A model generated the notes under the pieces. The model saw only the letters and a program-made list of their open reading frames with translations. It was not told the origin of the DNA and searched no databases. A DNA stretch of 64,000 nt from contig NC_039509.1 of the NCBI RefSeq assembly GCF_003672135.1, positions 11,170,663 through 11,234,662 on the forward strand, in the 5' to 3' direction. The translations under genes were made by a program, and so were the position numbers. This DNA is from Ooceraea biroi (taxonomy: Eukaryota > Arthropoda > Insecta > Hymenoptera > Formicidae). Below are positions 23,746 to 38,474 of this stretch, piece after piece; position 1 is the stretch's first letter, and the number at the start of each line of letters is the position of its first letter.

Positions 23746-25999
23746 CTGCAACGAAAATAAAAGAGCTGCTTTTTAATTGCGATTTTAAGGGATTGCGATT
23801 TTTTCTTCTTTCAAGCGAGATAGCGAGATTCTCCGTCGCGATTTTCTCATGCGGTTCGAGATGAGATGAACGGTAGAATTGGAGTATTGGGTCAGCCAGG
23901 TACAACCTGTTTGAGCCTCACGGTTCAACCTCGCGACCTCTGACCCCGGCGCAAAACGACGAGAGACCGGAGACTTTTCCCATGGAAAACCGTGCAAGCA
24001 CGGCCGGACGCCGCACCGGTTCCGCGCGCTCCGCTCGCTTCCGGGTTCTTCCGTGCCTGCACGTGTGCGGTAACGGCACAGAATCGCGGCCAGCATTAAC
24101 CCCCGACCGAAGCTATCACGGCTACACTTCACTCATATTCTAATCAGGATCAAAGGTTATGTGAACTGCCGGACATTCCGAAGCCCGCGACGAGGATGGA
24201 GAGAGAGAGAGAGATAGAGAGGCAGGGAGAGGAGAAGAGATAGATTAGAACGGCGCGTACGTGTATATGGCATACAAGTATTTCCTTTCGTTTTCTACGC
24301 GCCAGGTGTCGTTTACCGGTCAAGTCCATCTAATTTCCCATGACCGGTTCCTCGCATCGCGAATCGCAAGAAGAATAGATTCGCGAATCATTCTCGCGCC
24401 GAACGGCCGTTCGATGCATGCTCGTTAAGCGGATCCGTTAACTTTCGAAATTGCCATGCCGGAGTTCTCGTATAATCACTCGTGCGAACACTTATTGATA
24501 TCGCAAATATGTTCGGATGGAAATGCAATTTTTTTATATGTAGAGTAATGATGAAAATCTTTTTCTGAATTTTTTAATTGTAATCTCATCGCGTATGTGC
24601 AAATAAGAGGTTCTGCCTCCTTCATCAACGTTCTTAGCTGTCAAGCAATTTTCCAACTTGTTGAAAACCCTCAAGACTATATTTTTTTGTGATATAACGA
24701 CGTGGATCAGGAACAAGAGAGATAGAAAGAGAGAAATAGAGAGAAGAGAGTGGCGAACTCGTTCGCGCAGAGTCTATTAGATGCTACGCTCACTACAATG
24801 AGAGGGTATACGTCCTGATGTGACCTGACGAGCTAGCTTGGGAATGCGAATGAATTAAAAGTACGAATATATGAAATGAAATAAGCAGAATGTAGTAGCA
24901 GAAAAATGGCGTGCTCGCGTGTCTTCTTCTCGGCCGTTCGGACGAGCAGCGGGAGAAACAAGGAGAGGTGGCCGAACGAGAGGAAAGGAGTAGCATCTAA
25001 ATGGCTACTTAGTATGTCTCGTGTCAGGTCTCTCCCCTCGCGAGCTGCCTCGTAGTAATAATATTCGTAAGTGTACCTATACACGAGTGTGCTCGACCGC
25101 GTAGCCAACAGGTTTCATGCGAAAGCCAATTCGGAGGCGAGAGTGAGAGGGGAGCTGGACTACGCATCCTTTGACGAGGCTTTAATTCGATTCTTATGCC
25201 GCGTTAAATACGCCGCGCGTTTTACGCCCGATTTCACGTACCGTAAAGATGGGACGAGATTGCACCCCGGCGGGGTTAACTTCGCTATCGCATTCATTAA
25301 AGTGGGGTTTGAGTAACCCCGCGAATTAACGAACGACAACACCAACGACAGTAACGACAGCAGAAGTAATGGAAAGAGAAAAGATGCAAATCAAAAGACA
25401 TGACGTTTTCGGAGTAGTTTAACAGAAAACGCGGTGCTACATTTAAATTCTGGAATTAGCGCAGTGAAAGTGAAGAGTTTGCATCTCGCACTTATTATAA
25501 TTATACAATTGTGACAATTAAATAATGATAATTAAATAGATAATAAATTTATTATCCTCGAGAGTAATAAATGTTTTTAATATATATAATATACATCTTT
25601 AATATATATTTTTAATACATATAATATAGTATATGTTGTTTTTCAAGGAAAACTTCTTCGTCTTCTTCTTCATTCCGAAAGATTATCATTAGCATTCAAT
25701 TTATTCGGCACACGAAGCACATGTGAAGATTTCCTTGGGCGCCGATCACGGATGGGACACCGAAAGGGTTCGCAAACATTCGCGAGGCTTCCGGGAAAAG
25801 CTCCGGCGTTTCATTTCGGCAATGGGACACCCGTTATACGCTTAAAATATACCGGCATCTCGTATGGGACGCGCTGCGAAGAAATGCAGAAACAGCAGTT
25901 GCTATGCTAGATGGTATTACTCCCTCCAAAACACGCACACCCTCTCTCTCTCTCTTTTTCTATCTCTGTTTCCTCGACGCGTGTGTCGAGAGTGGATAA

Positions 26000-26866
26000 A
26001 AGAGAGCGAAAGGAGCGAAAGAAAGTGAGGAAAAGAGAGACGAGGAAAGAGAACATCAACCAAAGAGAGAAAGGGAGAGCTTGAGAGAACGAGATGGAAA
26101 GGAGAAAGAGAGACCGCAAGAACGAAGAAGAAACACTACACAGAAGGGGCGAGTTACACGTGGTAGGGACGACGTGAAGAGGGCAGACGGGTATTCGGAA
26201 AAGGACGGGGAAGGGCCACGCGGAGGGATGAAGCGGGATGGCAAAGAAGAAGAAGAGAGCGAGGAGGAGGGGGACGAGAAGGGGCTAAAAAGAGGGAGTG
26301 AAAACGAGATCGCGAAGGCATCGAGCGAACGAGCGAGCGAGCGAGTGAACGAGCGCAGGGGGATACACGGTGCGCGAGTACGAGACGTCGCGACGAGTGA
26401 AAGAAGGAACGAGGAATAGGGTGAGCGGACCAGGGGGGAAGAGGAGGGCGGGATGGCGTAGGGGCCCTCGTTTCGGAGAGCTCTAAGCGCGTGGTCCGGG
26501 GTCTGGAAGCGGGTTTCGGAGTCGAGTCGAGCCGGTGTATGCGTATGCGTGTATGCGTGGTTTGCGTGTGTGTCTGTGGTGAACGAGAAGCGCGCGGGCA
26601 GGCGAGTAGTAGGTTAGCAGGCGCTCTCTCCCGAGGGAGAGGGTGCTAGGCGGCGGTCCTGGCAAACGAGCAGGACGGCAAGTGCCTTTATAGTGGGTCA
26701 GCGGCTAGACCACGCGGGCACCCGGTTAGCAGCCTTCAAGGTCTCCTTAGTGCGCGCGGTCTCCCTTTTACCCTGTGCCCTAAACCCTCCTTTACACCGC
26801 GCGCTGCTTGCCTGCCTGCCTGGCCGCCTGCCCTTCTTTTTCCCTACAAACGAGCGGTGCCGCCAG
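26000..26866 (+). promoter_or_regulatory. Purine-rich CpG region with possible plus-strand noncoding first exon
   Basis: A GA-rich tract (26000-26330) passes into CpG-rich DNA (26330-26720) and ends at a CGCCAG|gtaggtaag donor after 26866. The composition is the mirror image (GA on plus) of the CT-on-plus regions upstream of the minus-strand Imp starts, so a plus-strand transcript nested antisense in Imp intron 1 is possible. The presumed exon has no convincing reading frame and would be 5' UTR or a long noncoding RNA. Confidence 0.25.
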
Positions 26867-28755
26867 GTAGGTAAGCTCACCACCTCTTCCTCTTCTTCGT
26901 CTTCGTCCTCTTGCCGGTTCGGATTTTGGGTTGGGTTAGGTTCGAGCGAGCTAGTGGCAAACTCTTAGCCGCGCTATCCGGACGTAATAGAATCACCGCG
27001 CAACCTACCTAATATATTATATATTCATTCGTTTTCTATCTTTCTCTCTCTCTTTTTTAATCTACAGCGAGCGTGCCCCCCCGAACCGCGAAACGGAACT
27101 CGCGATGTCTTAGGTGTTTTACACGCGGTATAATATAAGGAAACGCGCAAGGATAGACTTGCAGCGCTGAATTGTACTGGAAGTTACTAGAAAATCAGAA
27201 ATTGATGGTATATTCTTACTAATTTCGCGAAAAAATTTACGAGATGCAAATAGTTTATTCATACGAGATGTGTAAAAACAATTTTTGTTTGCAAATTGCT
27301 GATTTAACTGATTTAAATTTATCAAAGCAACATCTTGTCCTGCATGTTACTTAAAAAACAGTATTACAGCTATACTATTTTTAAAACTGTAATATGACAA
27401 CGGGTCAATCTATCCATGATATTGAATATCAGTTCAAACATCGTTCGTCACTTGCATGCCAGTTATTTATAGGGGACGTGATTCAAATACTCGAGAGACT
27501 GCTCGGACGAAGGTAATCCCGAAAGTGCACCCGAAGTGCAACGTTAGCGGTTTTCTATCTCGCTAACTGATATGGCACCTCCGGTATTATGCACTCGCTT
27601 CTGCGTGTTTAGGTAGTTTTGGTTGTATCGTGCCCAAATTATTTTCACGTGCCTAGAAAAAGGCCGTTTAGATAGCTTTTAACTTTTAAAAATATTATTT
27701 GCAATATCCGTCTAGATTCTCGAAAATTTTTTCAATTATGCTGTTTGTCATTACACTGCAATTATGTTAATTGATACAATTTAATCGAATTTATTGACAT
27801 TTTATAATATTTTATCGCGCCGGCGATAAAAGGAAGAACACAGTTGTCGAGTGACATAACACTGACAATATTCCTATTGGGATGAGCAACGAGGGGCAAG
27901 GAGGTGTTACAAGCGAGGAGAGGTAGATGCGAAGAGGGGCCCAGAGTACATCGGCTCCACAGGGAAGTAATGAAATATTTGGGTAGCGCTGTGCCGGGAA
28001 CGAGAATGGGAATGGGAATGAGAACAGGTTCCTGTTGCGCATTCCAGGCCGATGCTGAATACCGATGCCGTGGACACGGTTGGCGGTTGGCACGGTTAGG
28101 TACATAAATTATTATTGAGTTACAGCTCGCTGTCTCCTCAGTCCCACGGAAATCCTCCTTTGCAACCCATGACTCACGACTCGAGCCGGCGAGTGCGAGT
28201 TGATAAGAAATTAGCGTATCAGAAAAGATCGCGGGAGAAACCACCGCGATCGAATTGAATTCGATCTAACTTTCGATGCGTTGAGGATACAACAAGAATG
28301 TTATCTCCCAACTGTCAAGATTCTGACTACTTGCGACTATTCGTTCTCTCACAATTGTCTTTCTCTCGATTTTAATCGATTTCTCGATGTTATTTGTTCG
28401 CACAAGTAGGTGACGCATTACGCAATTGTTCGAGAGAAATATGCGAGAGACATAACGAAGCAATTGGGTGATGATGAGAAGTAACGGTGGGCCGGTAGCA
28501 ATTAATTCGAACGCAGCGGTTAAGATCAGCGCGTTTCGCGCTGCAAATAAGGATCATTCTGGAATAAAGTTGTATGACCGGTCGCGTGATTTCAGGTAAT
28601 ATATCTTTCCGAGGTCGTGTCAGTATCGTGACGAATATCAGCAGAGCGCAAGGCGGATCTTCAGCGACATGATCAAACGCAGTGGAAAGCAGTAGTAGAT
28701 GGAGGATAATTTTTGCATGAATGTTTTCAGAGAAAATGCGACGAGTTTGTATATG

Positions 28756-28850
28756 TTTATATAAAAAAATTATATAATTATATAAAATAATTATATAATT
28801 AATATAATATATAATTATATAATTAAAATAATTATATAAAAATGGTAATT
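28756..28850. repeat. AT-rich palindromic satellite-like stretch
   Basis: Repeated attatataatta-type units on both strands, about 95 bp, almost without G or C. Likely simple-repeat expansion. Confidence 0.85.
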
Positions 28851-29159
28851 ACCTCAATCTTGTTTTCTACAAATAAAAATTTTCATTAAGTTACAAAAGA
28901 CGAAATTCGAGAGGACACAATAAATGAAAATAATACAAGAAATCTTCTCAAATTGTCACTATTCTCCATTTCTACCGCAATTTTCCGAAATTTATCCCAA
29001 AAATCAATTATTATTCTCATCGCCGTGCTCGATATCGAAGTTGCTTCGTGAAATTTTGTGTCCGGGTTATCAACAGTTTTCCGACAGATAAAACTGGACC
29101 AGTTAGTCAATCCGCGGTGATTGTAGCACGGCAGAAGCGTAAGGCAACAGAAATCGTTT

Positions 29160-29380
29160 AGGACTCGGCTGGCCTTGTGGCATGCCTCTTTCTCGTTCCT
29201 TCGATCCCGCCTCTTTCCTCTCTATCTCTCGCGTCCTCACACCCTCTCGCTCGCTCGCTCGTTTTCTCGTCACTCTCTTCCTTCCTCGCCTTCTCTCTTG
29301 ATCGCTCTGTCCCTCTAGCCCTCGCGCCGATCCCTCAGCGTGAGAGCGGCCACACAAAGAGAACACGAGGAGCACAATGG
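29160..29380. promoter_or_regulatory. CT-rich tract, possible promoter in Imp intron 1
   Basis: A strong CT-rich tract on the plus strand (29177-29330) resembles those upstream of the three candidate Imp starts. On the minus side a 74-codon frame (28886-29110) follows it. On the plus side a short ATG frame at 29377 (MDYLD) meets a CGG|gtaggt site. Neither direction is proven. Confidence 0.2.
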
Positions 29381-29716
29381 ATTACTTAGACGGGTAGGTT
29401 AGTTTGCCGAATGAAGCGAGCAGGCCCACGCACGTTAAGATAGGTCCTGACTGGGAATCCGCGCAGAAAAGCGCGCCAAACGCGAGGTATCCGGCCTCAT
29501 TCCTCAACGACAAGACCAATTACCGCAGCTCCGAAATAATCCTCGTGGTGCAAGTTTGCTACAATGCTGGACAAATGCCGCACTCGTTACGTATCGTTCC
29601 AGTTACCGTAAAATTTCAAACCTCTATGGTATTACTTCACTGTTCCTCAAATATAACATTTTCCGCTACAGCTGCGTATAAATATTATGGAATGTATTAT
29701 CGATTTTTGTTTGGCC

Positions 29717-29742
29717 CTCTCTCTCTCTCTCTCTCTCTCTCT
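29717..29742. repeat. (CT)n microsatellite
   Basis: Perfect CT repeat in AT-rich DNA. Confidence 0.95.
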
Positions 29743-31536
29743 AATTAAATTTTAATTAAGTGTTTTCTAGAAGTCTACTTTGTCGGCTAAAACGTGACTT
29801 CGTATTCGTACCCGATATTTAATGCCTAATATAGGATATGAACCTACGTGCTATGGTCTACTAAGCCAACTATTATATATTCTACTTTGGTGGACTAATT
29901 GCTTCCTCTTCCTGTTTAGACTTATGTATGCAGGGTTGTATAATAATCCTTCCACGCTCTTCAGTTTTACCTTGTTGAAGAAACTATTTTTAGTGTACAA
30001 TATGATTTTTATTGTATTTTATATAAAGTTTTATGTTTCGTCTTCTTAATTATAAAATAAAAGAATAAAATAAAATTGAGAAATCGTACTTTTGAATAGT
30101 TTGCGATTCAAGTTTGTTAAATGATGACAAATTTGGAAATTTTATATTGAATTTTATATCGAAGGGTTGAAGAATGGGAATGGATCCCCAGCGGAAAGCA
30201 AATTTAGGATGTTCTAAACGTGCGAGCCTGACGGGTCGTCCTTGGTTCTATCGATCAAAAACGAGCTGCATCCGGCTCGCGCGTAAGCAAGCATCATAGT
30301 TTTGATACTCCGCTAAAAAAGGTAAATTTTGCTTTTGGATATCATATTGTTAAACTGTGTATTAACATAATACTGCATATTAATTATATCAGTTAAATCT
30401 TAGTCATTGAAATTGTCGGCAAATTATATATTATTAATATTAATTTTTCTTAATAATTCTTAATCTTCTAGATTTTACGTATTTTTTGAATATCATAATA
30501 CATATTACATAGCAAAACTAAACTTGAAGTCAAAATATAATTCCTAATTATTTGATCATCAAGAATACTAATATCCGTATCATGTGTAAAAATAAAATAA
30601 TATTAACAATTATATTATCCTATTCATTTGACGTTGTTTTGTAAAAACATATTGCAATTAAAACGCAGAAAATTCGATCAATGCAACGCATTTACGATGC
30701 ACTTCCACCATCAAACCTTATCAAAATATAATGGTCCAATGAGTTTTTGTCGCTAATTCGACGAAATTGAGAGAGGTGTTGCGTCATGCGATAAATCCTG
30801 TCATAGTGTAAAGACTGTTGCATTCGCACTGATTACGCTATTCCGGATTACACAAGTCATCGGTCGAAAATGATACGTCCGTGCATTTTGGTGCAACAAG
30901 TGCATCTCGTGCCCAAAACATGCAAAAAACATTCTATCAAACGCAATCCTATTAGTCTTTGTACCAGCATGTTTTGTGACATGTTGATACTATTTTTAAT
31001 TCGTTTAGGAAATAAGAGACGTTTTATCACATCGGTTGATTCGTTGTCAACTGATAATTGCGAGTCTAAACATAAAATTGAATTTCCTTCACTTGGTGAA
31101 CGAGTATATAAATGTACGTTCGCGTATGCATAATCTAAATTTGTTTATTTTCTGTATACATTTTATCTATTATCTATTATATACAAATTTTGAAAAAATT
31201 CAGGAAAGAAGAGTGTTACAAAAACCAGGACAATATTAGATAAAATAACTTAAAGATACATTTTTTTCCTCAATTAGTATATCAAATGCATCTATTGTTT
31301 ACCTGCTTGTTGTAACATCCGAATGTTTTTTTAACTTTCGTCGCGCATTCAGCTCGAATTCGGCCGCGGCTTCCAATGTACGTTCGTCAATGAAAGTTGT
31401 GCGCGGAGGCGCAGATAACGGCCATTATCTGACGGCGTACAAAGTTCAGAGTTTCAGACCGTTACGAAGCCGGGCCGTGTGCGTTTCACGGCCACACTGC
31501 GTAAGCGGAGAATGAAGGGAAGGCAAGCGTACACTT

Positions 31537-31568
31537 GCACGCACGCACGCACGCACGCAGGCAGGCAC
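31537..31568. repeat. (GCAC)n/(GCAG)n microsatellite
   Basis: Tetranucleotide GCAC units change to GCAG and then back. Confidence 0.9.
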
Positions 31569-34500
31569 GTGTGTGCATCTCTCAGCGGTATCGTTCTTTC
31601 GGCTTTTGAGTCTATATTATCTGGATGTAGTAAGACAGCGGACTTTTTTGAGCAGACTTCGTCTTATCTGTCCGCTCGATAATGCCTTGCGATCGTCAAA
31701 AACGGAAATGATGGGCGCCACATAAATGCACCGTAAACAGCGCAATTTCCTGCATTTCGTCTAACTAGAATAATATATTGAAAATGATCTCGTTTTAGAT
31801 AATTCAGAAGTCGTAACAGCATCCGTAACGCGTCAAGAGATATCCTTCTTTCAATTTTCAATGATGAGTAATAAAATGAAAATAAATAATTGGCTAGAGT
31901 GTCGAATCGGAGCTATGACTTTCGCTTTAAACTACATCCGTGCTTAAATCCAGCAGATGTTACATTCAATATTTAATAAACGGAATAACAAACTCGCGCG
32001 TTTATGTTCCACTCTTCAAACGTAACATCCCACTTGGACAGTGTTGAAAGACGTTGGTCCATCAAAAGCTGAACTCCAGTGAGATTACTGGTCTGGTCTC
32101 ACGCTCCTCGACTTCGTGCGAGCATCACAGACTCTAACCCGAGGAAGTGGCTTGTCGCGACTTTTCCCGAGAAACGGTCCCAGGGTTCGAGGGACGACAC
32201 AGTCGTCGCCGTCGTCGTCGCAAATTCGGCAAGCAAAAACGAATCTCGCCAATGGCAGACAGACGAGAGAGGAGAGGAGGACCAGCGAGAGCGAGCATCA
32301 GAGAGGAGCAGTCCAGGGTCGCGCTGTTCGTTCGTTCGTTCGTAGATTAAATCACTCGGTCACTTTTCTTTCTGGGCAGCCGGCCGGGACAAAGGCCGGC
32401 ATTTCTCGGAAGAGACTCGGCCCGAGACTTGAGAATTAAAATAATATCCGCTCGTTCGGAGATTAATGGCGGTGTGCCGATGTAATTTTTCTCGACATGC
32501 GGACTGCCATCTTCCTCCCGTACCAGAGAACGGAGCCCTGGCCGCTCGGAATCGACCATCATATCGCCCACGCTGCGTGCCGGTCGATAGCGTGCGATAC
32601 GCTTTTCACCAGCACACATATAACGTTTCTTCAAGTTTTATCTCGGCGGTGGTCGCGCGCTCCAACGCGCCAAAATATCTGTAAGCCGTGACTTTGATCC
32701 AATTCAACAAATAACGAAGTCCGTGGAATTGTTTTATCTGCTGCTTATCTGAGATTACTCGCGAAGATTTTCCGCACGCGATTATCGGACACGCTTTAGG
32801 TAATTTAACGTAGCCCACTATCAGATTCGTGATCAAATGTAATTGTTGACAATCACTTTCGTGACCGAAGCTTTGGGAAAAATAAAATAAATTCCCAAGA
32901 AGGCCATATCTAATCGCCACCGATTCTCCGGTTCAAAGCAGATAGCTTCATTTTTTACGCTCGGAGGAACGTGAAATTTCCCGGGAACGTAATTTTCTTG
33001 GCTAATAATTTTTCACGGCTAATAACTCATGGTCCTCTTTTCTTCGTCCCGTGAAATTACGAAACACGCGTAAAGGAGGAGTATACGACTTCCTAAAATG
33101 CACGCTCGATTCTTTTACACGTGCGAGTGTTCCTTTCGACACACGAACCACCGGACTCTCTTTCTCCGCGCGCGCGGAAAATCGCTTTTCGAGACAAGAG
33201 GCGCGTCCGCCTCGCAGATCACGAAATCACCGTGTGCTCTCGACTTGTACGAGCGAGGCAGGTGCGGACGAGAGCCTCGCTCGTATCTTTTTCCCGCCCG
33301 TTCTCCCTGCGAAGCCTATCGCCTCTTCTTCGTCCTCCGCTTATCCTCCGATGGATACGTCGTTGACCGGTTCATTGACACCTGTCGAAAGACCCGGGTC
33401 TCTCTCCGTGTGTACCTGACAATTACGCACACGTGAACCGGACATATATCGTGCGCCCTCCTTCCCCCTTCCGCCCTTAACCCTTTAACCATTATCGTTC
33501 ATCTCGCGAGATTTCGCATCCTTCAATGCCCGACACCGCCGCCAGTTTGAGACCCAAACTGAATTTCTGTCAAATCGATATCCACTTAGGATCAATCGCA
33601 AAACGAACGAGGTTTCATTGTCTACTCGGAGGCCTCGCAATTTTTTACGGTAACGCTTTAGAGGAATCAATAAGGGGCCTTCTCTTAATACTGTTAACTG
33701 GCATTTGTAAAATTTTCGTCTGCGCAAGAATAGTCTCGGATTCTTTTAGAGCATTTATGAATGACGGCTGATGAGTTACAGAAAAGATATGCGATGTGAG
33801 AGGTTTCTCAGTAGGATATTTTAGAAATTTGTTATTCATCTATAATTCATTGAAGTTATTTTGAATGCTAATTGATAGATTTCATCAGCGATTAGCGCTA
33901 TCGTAGCGGCTAGGTATTAACGGGATATCATAATGATCATTCGATAATGTTGAAATTCTATCTGGATTCCTTAACAAGTTACAAAATTTCTATTCAAAAT
34001 TCAAATAGACAAATTTTTTGTCAATATATGTCTCTGTCTTTCTTAAATTGTCTACTTGATAAAATTATTTTCTGTTTTTACAATTTGCTTTAATTTTATC
34101 ATTACTAAAATTATCATCAAAATTTACAACATTTATTTTAAGTAAATACTTTATTTTCTTCACACTGGAATCTTCTACTGCTTTAGCTTAAAATTAATAA
34201 GTGCTGTTTCTCATCTTTTATTTATTCCAATATTAAAATACCAGAGACATGGTCAGTATCCTCGAAAATTCAAAAAGATAAGAAAGAAGGGGGTGAAAAA
34301 AGCTTATGGAGAGTTCAATGGAGATCGCTTTCATTGAGAGGTCGCATCCTCTCATTTAGACTGAAACTCAGAATCGGACGGCTACATTTAACAGTTGTGA
34401 ACGTGACGAATAGAAACGCATGGCAGGAAACGACTTCGATCGCGAGGCGCTTATGTACCGCCGAAAACTCCGGCAGTGATGCCGCGCGCTATTTGCTGGG

Positions 34501-34732
34501 AAGTCAATGGCCAGATATCTAAAACAAACACGTGTCTCTGAGCAGTCGAGCAGAGGTCATGACAGACAAAGGCAACGATAATAAGATAGAAAGAGAAAGA
34601 GAAATATATTTCGGGAAAAAATTCGCTTGAAGAAATAGAAAATAGTAAGACACGTGAAAAATAGATCTGTTCAAAAATAACGAAGACAGATAATGGAGAT
34701 CTAAATGTTTCAAAGAAAAAGATGATTGTCTA

Positions 34733-34931
34733 TTAGATTAGTCAAAAAGTTTAGTCCGATTTTTAATTTTTTAATCGATTCACAAATCGATTTACAAATC
34801 GATCGTAACAATGTCCAATCATAAACAACGATAATTAAACTTGACTTTAACTTGATTGATGAATAACTTGTTTCTACTGAATACGATAAAATTTTACGCA
34901 AAACTCGAACCGAACTTTTTGACTGACTCAA
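34733..34931. mobile_element. TA-flanked MITE, copy 1 of a two-copy family
   Basis: A 199-bp element flanked by TA on both sides. The left end TTAGATTAGTCAAAAAGTT matches the reverse complement of the right end TTGAGTCAGTCAAAAAGTT with four differences. The right part carries TTTCTACTGAATACGATAAA followed by TTTTGACTGA near the end, nearly the same as in the element at 61003-61208. TA duplication and end sequence fit a Tc1/mariner-type nonautonomous element. No coding capacity. Confidence 0.8.
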
Positions 34932-35697
34932 TATATTAACACGATAATAGAGAGAGAAAACAAGAGAAAAAGAGATAGATTTGATCTGTTGTGATTAAAT
35001 CATGTCGTAACGATCATTATCTGAACGGACATTATCTGAACTAACATATCTTACGACGTAATTACAAGTGCAGTTTTTTTTAGTTAAGACCGAATTCGCG
35101 AGATGGTTATAAATTTCAAACTAAATGTGATAAGACGGAAGGCACCAAGAGGCGAATGGAGAACATTGATGATGAGAGATCGAACGTCTTGATCTTGGAA
35201 AAGAAATGTTTGCACGTTTAAGAGGCTTTTAATTTTTTCAGATATTCTCATGTATAATAAAATTCGTTTTTGTTTTAGGAAAGCTCAATCTAACGTGATG
35301 CACGTATAAATGTCGTCGATGATAACAGTTATTCATTTTCAAAGGGTGGTTGCTTTGTGATGGAGTGACGGGAAAGAAGACGAGTGAAGAGACACTATTG
35401 CCGTTTCTCTCCGTGTCGCTAAAGATAGCACTTCCTTCCTTTTTGCAGACGCGCCGGTGATTCCCTCACTGAAACTCTATTTGCGTCACCATTGAATTCA
35501 GCTCCGTTTCTCTATAAGTTCTTACGCTCAAGACGGGACGGAATTACGCCGAACGTATACTTTCCGCTTGAAATTAGAGAAAAATGAAAATTGTCACGTG
35601 CATTCACGACGTTTCTTCGAGCGACGAAGTATCCATCGCAAACTGTGTCATTCCCAGCGTTCTTGGAATCTTCAAGAAATTATGTATTTCTGGAGCG

Positions 35698-35727
35698 ATA
35701 TATATATATATATATGTATATATATAA
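35698..35727. repeat. (TA)n microsatellite
   Basis: TA repeat with a single TG interruption. Confidence 0.95.
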
Positions 35728-38474
35728 AGGCACGTTTTATTGCCGGTGCGATGAAGAAGGGAGACTCACACCGGACGAGGAATCGAGACTGCGGAAACGC
35801 GCTCGCGGATATATCGTGCGAGCAACAAGTTCCGACCCCGTTCCGTTGGTGAATCCTCGCCTCTTCTATTCGCACCCTGATAGATGATCGCGCAGTTGGT
35901 GAATACAAGTTCATATTCTTGTTCTTAAATGCTTGGACGGCCTTTCCGCTGACGCAACGCGCGAATTTCATGGACAAACGCGTGGCGGTCATGGCTGCAC
36001 TTTGCCTGCACCGATTCGTATGCACACCGGCGGAGATAACGACACATGGCGCGGTCGCCATTACTGCGCCGTATGCACCGCGACGCAGGCGTAAGGTTTC
36101 ACGAGTAGAACCTTGAGAACCTGAGCTAAGATCAAGAGCGATTAAGCCCGAGCTCCGAAAGATTTGCCCTTAGCTGAATCGCTCGAAGGGGACGAGCCAG
36201 CGCTTGCAGCGCGAGACGATTTTTCTGCCTGTGAAATAAAGACAGTGAATATATTACGTACTCAGCTCGATACTGATAATCAATTAAGTCCGGCACGTTC
36301 AGGTGGAATGAAGGGAATACCAAGTTTGCTTTGCTTGAAACGCAAGCCTTTTTTTTATTACCCGGGACGTGATAAATGATACGCATCAATCAGGTGCGGC
36401 GCATCAAAACGGTTAATAATAATGATCGCGTTCGGTCAACCCTGGAAAACCCTCATTATAATAATTGCCACTCGCTTTCCTGTCTCCGTCCGTCTCTCGG
36501 CTCATGTCAGCCGCGAGATCGCTTCACTGCAAGGAGTTGTCGACTCGGTGTTCGCGCCCGAAGGCTGGCCGGGCCCGTGCCAGAAGCAGAGAGAGGCGAA
36601 TCGTAAGGCCCCATCAGTGTCGGTTACCGGTGCACTGTTAACAGGTAACTTTTTTCGGGGGCAGGTGGTCCCGAGCAGGCACGCGACAAATCAAGCCGGC
36701 CGGGCCGCGGGCAGCGATTACAAAAAAGGAAGAGATTGCGCGGACATGTTTATTCGGCCGCATAAACTCGGTACGCGCGCTCACGCACGGCCGGGAGAAA
36801 GGTGCGAGAAATAATACAGAGTCATTGCACTTTTTTTTCTCGACGGTGTCTGCCTCCCTTCACAGAGAGAAAGAGAGAGGAGCGAGACACGGTTTCAAGC
36901 GGTTTTATTTTCGGGCGCGAGGCGCATTGCATTACGATACGCGCGACCACGAAAATTACATGACTTTTTGCATGACGTAGAAATTAAGCGGGGATACGGA
37001 TATACACATTGATGTGATGTATTTATCTTAATCGCAATTTCGTGAACGTGACTCACGCAAGTGAGTGCAAATGCGCTTCTCGGAATAAGTGACTGATATA
37101 TTGATTTCGTACAGATTACGAAGTGCAGATATCCGCGTTTCTGTATAATATCCTGTAATTAATATCATTGCAACAGCTCATTATAAACGAGTGTACATCT
37201 TGCGGTGCATAATGATCTTTCATCAATTTTAGCCGCGCGATGCACCAACTGACAATGCACCAGAATTACAACATGTATGTTGAAATGGCCAAGACGGATG
37301 ACCGTGTCATTCTCGTCACTTGCGACATTCATAAACTGCATTTCGGGGGAAGGAAAAAGCAACGTACGTGGTATATCTCGAGCAAATGGGACGTCTCGTA
37401 AAAGAGACGTTTGAAAAAAAGAGTGCGTCGAGCACAGGCAGTTTCGGATGCGAATAATATATTCCTAGGAGCATCTGCTCGTTCTAGCTCTTGTGAGCGC
37501 ATTGGGTGGGTGTAAACCCTCGCAGTCGGCGGCTGTTCGTGCCGATATGGCAACTACGATACGTCTTCTCATTTGAAAAAAAAAACGTCTGAAACTCCCT
37601 TCTCCGAATTCAAAGCTCAATAAATAATTTTCCCTACAATGAGCGACGTGCATTTTTATTCTCTTTGTCTATCTCGTAAAATAAATGTTACGCACTGACG
37701 ACGTACACGACGAAACAAGACACCGAATAAATGTTTAGCTTGTATTTGCCAGATCACTTTGATAACACTCTTCGATTGGTCCCGATAAAGTGGCGAATTT
37801 CGTGGCACGATTTGAGATACGGCCGGATAACGGCTGATCGATTCGGTACAAGCCGGCGTATTACGAGGGAAGAAGAAGCAGTAGAAGGTGGCCCGAATGA
37901 AAGAATGTGGCAGCTTCCTGTTGGCGTCTCGGCGGACTTCGACTTTTAGCTCCGGCTTCGTGTCTACAAAATCGTGCCGAGTGGCGTGCGCGAAAGTGCC
38001 GGCTGTGAAAGAGGAAGACGCATGCTATGCACGCACGTGTATGCACCGCACGCTGCGCTGTCTGTGATCCGATGCGGAATTTGGAAAAAATGCGATTTTC
38101 GAGAAAATTTTCGGAAACTTCTGAACCTATCGAAAGACCCTCAACAGACATCGAACAGGGAGATTTTCGTATTAAACGAAAAGTACATTTAATTTGGCTT
38201 TCCAGAACTGAACATTGTCGATTGATGTTAATTATAGAAAATGAATAAATATGAAAATGAAATAAATATCTATGTTATAGATATTTTTTCTTATTGTTTG
38301 ATATGTTTGTCACTGGAAAAAATCTACCATGAATAATAATTTTAGAATGATAAATTTCGGAATAAAATATTAAAATGTAAATATAGCATGGCGCGTTAGA
38401 AATAATTTTTTAATTTTCCAAGAATCCACTTTATTTCGATGGTAGCAATTGCTCTAAAACAACGCGAATAAACA

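Noticed and set aside
28886..29110. 74-codon minus-strand frame after the CT tract
   Set aside because: Protein-like in places but starts at a non-ATG codon, with no domain and no splice sites identified.
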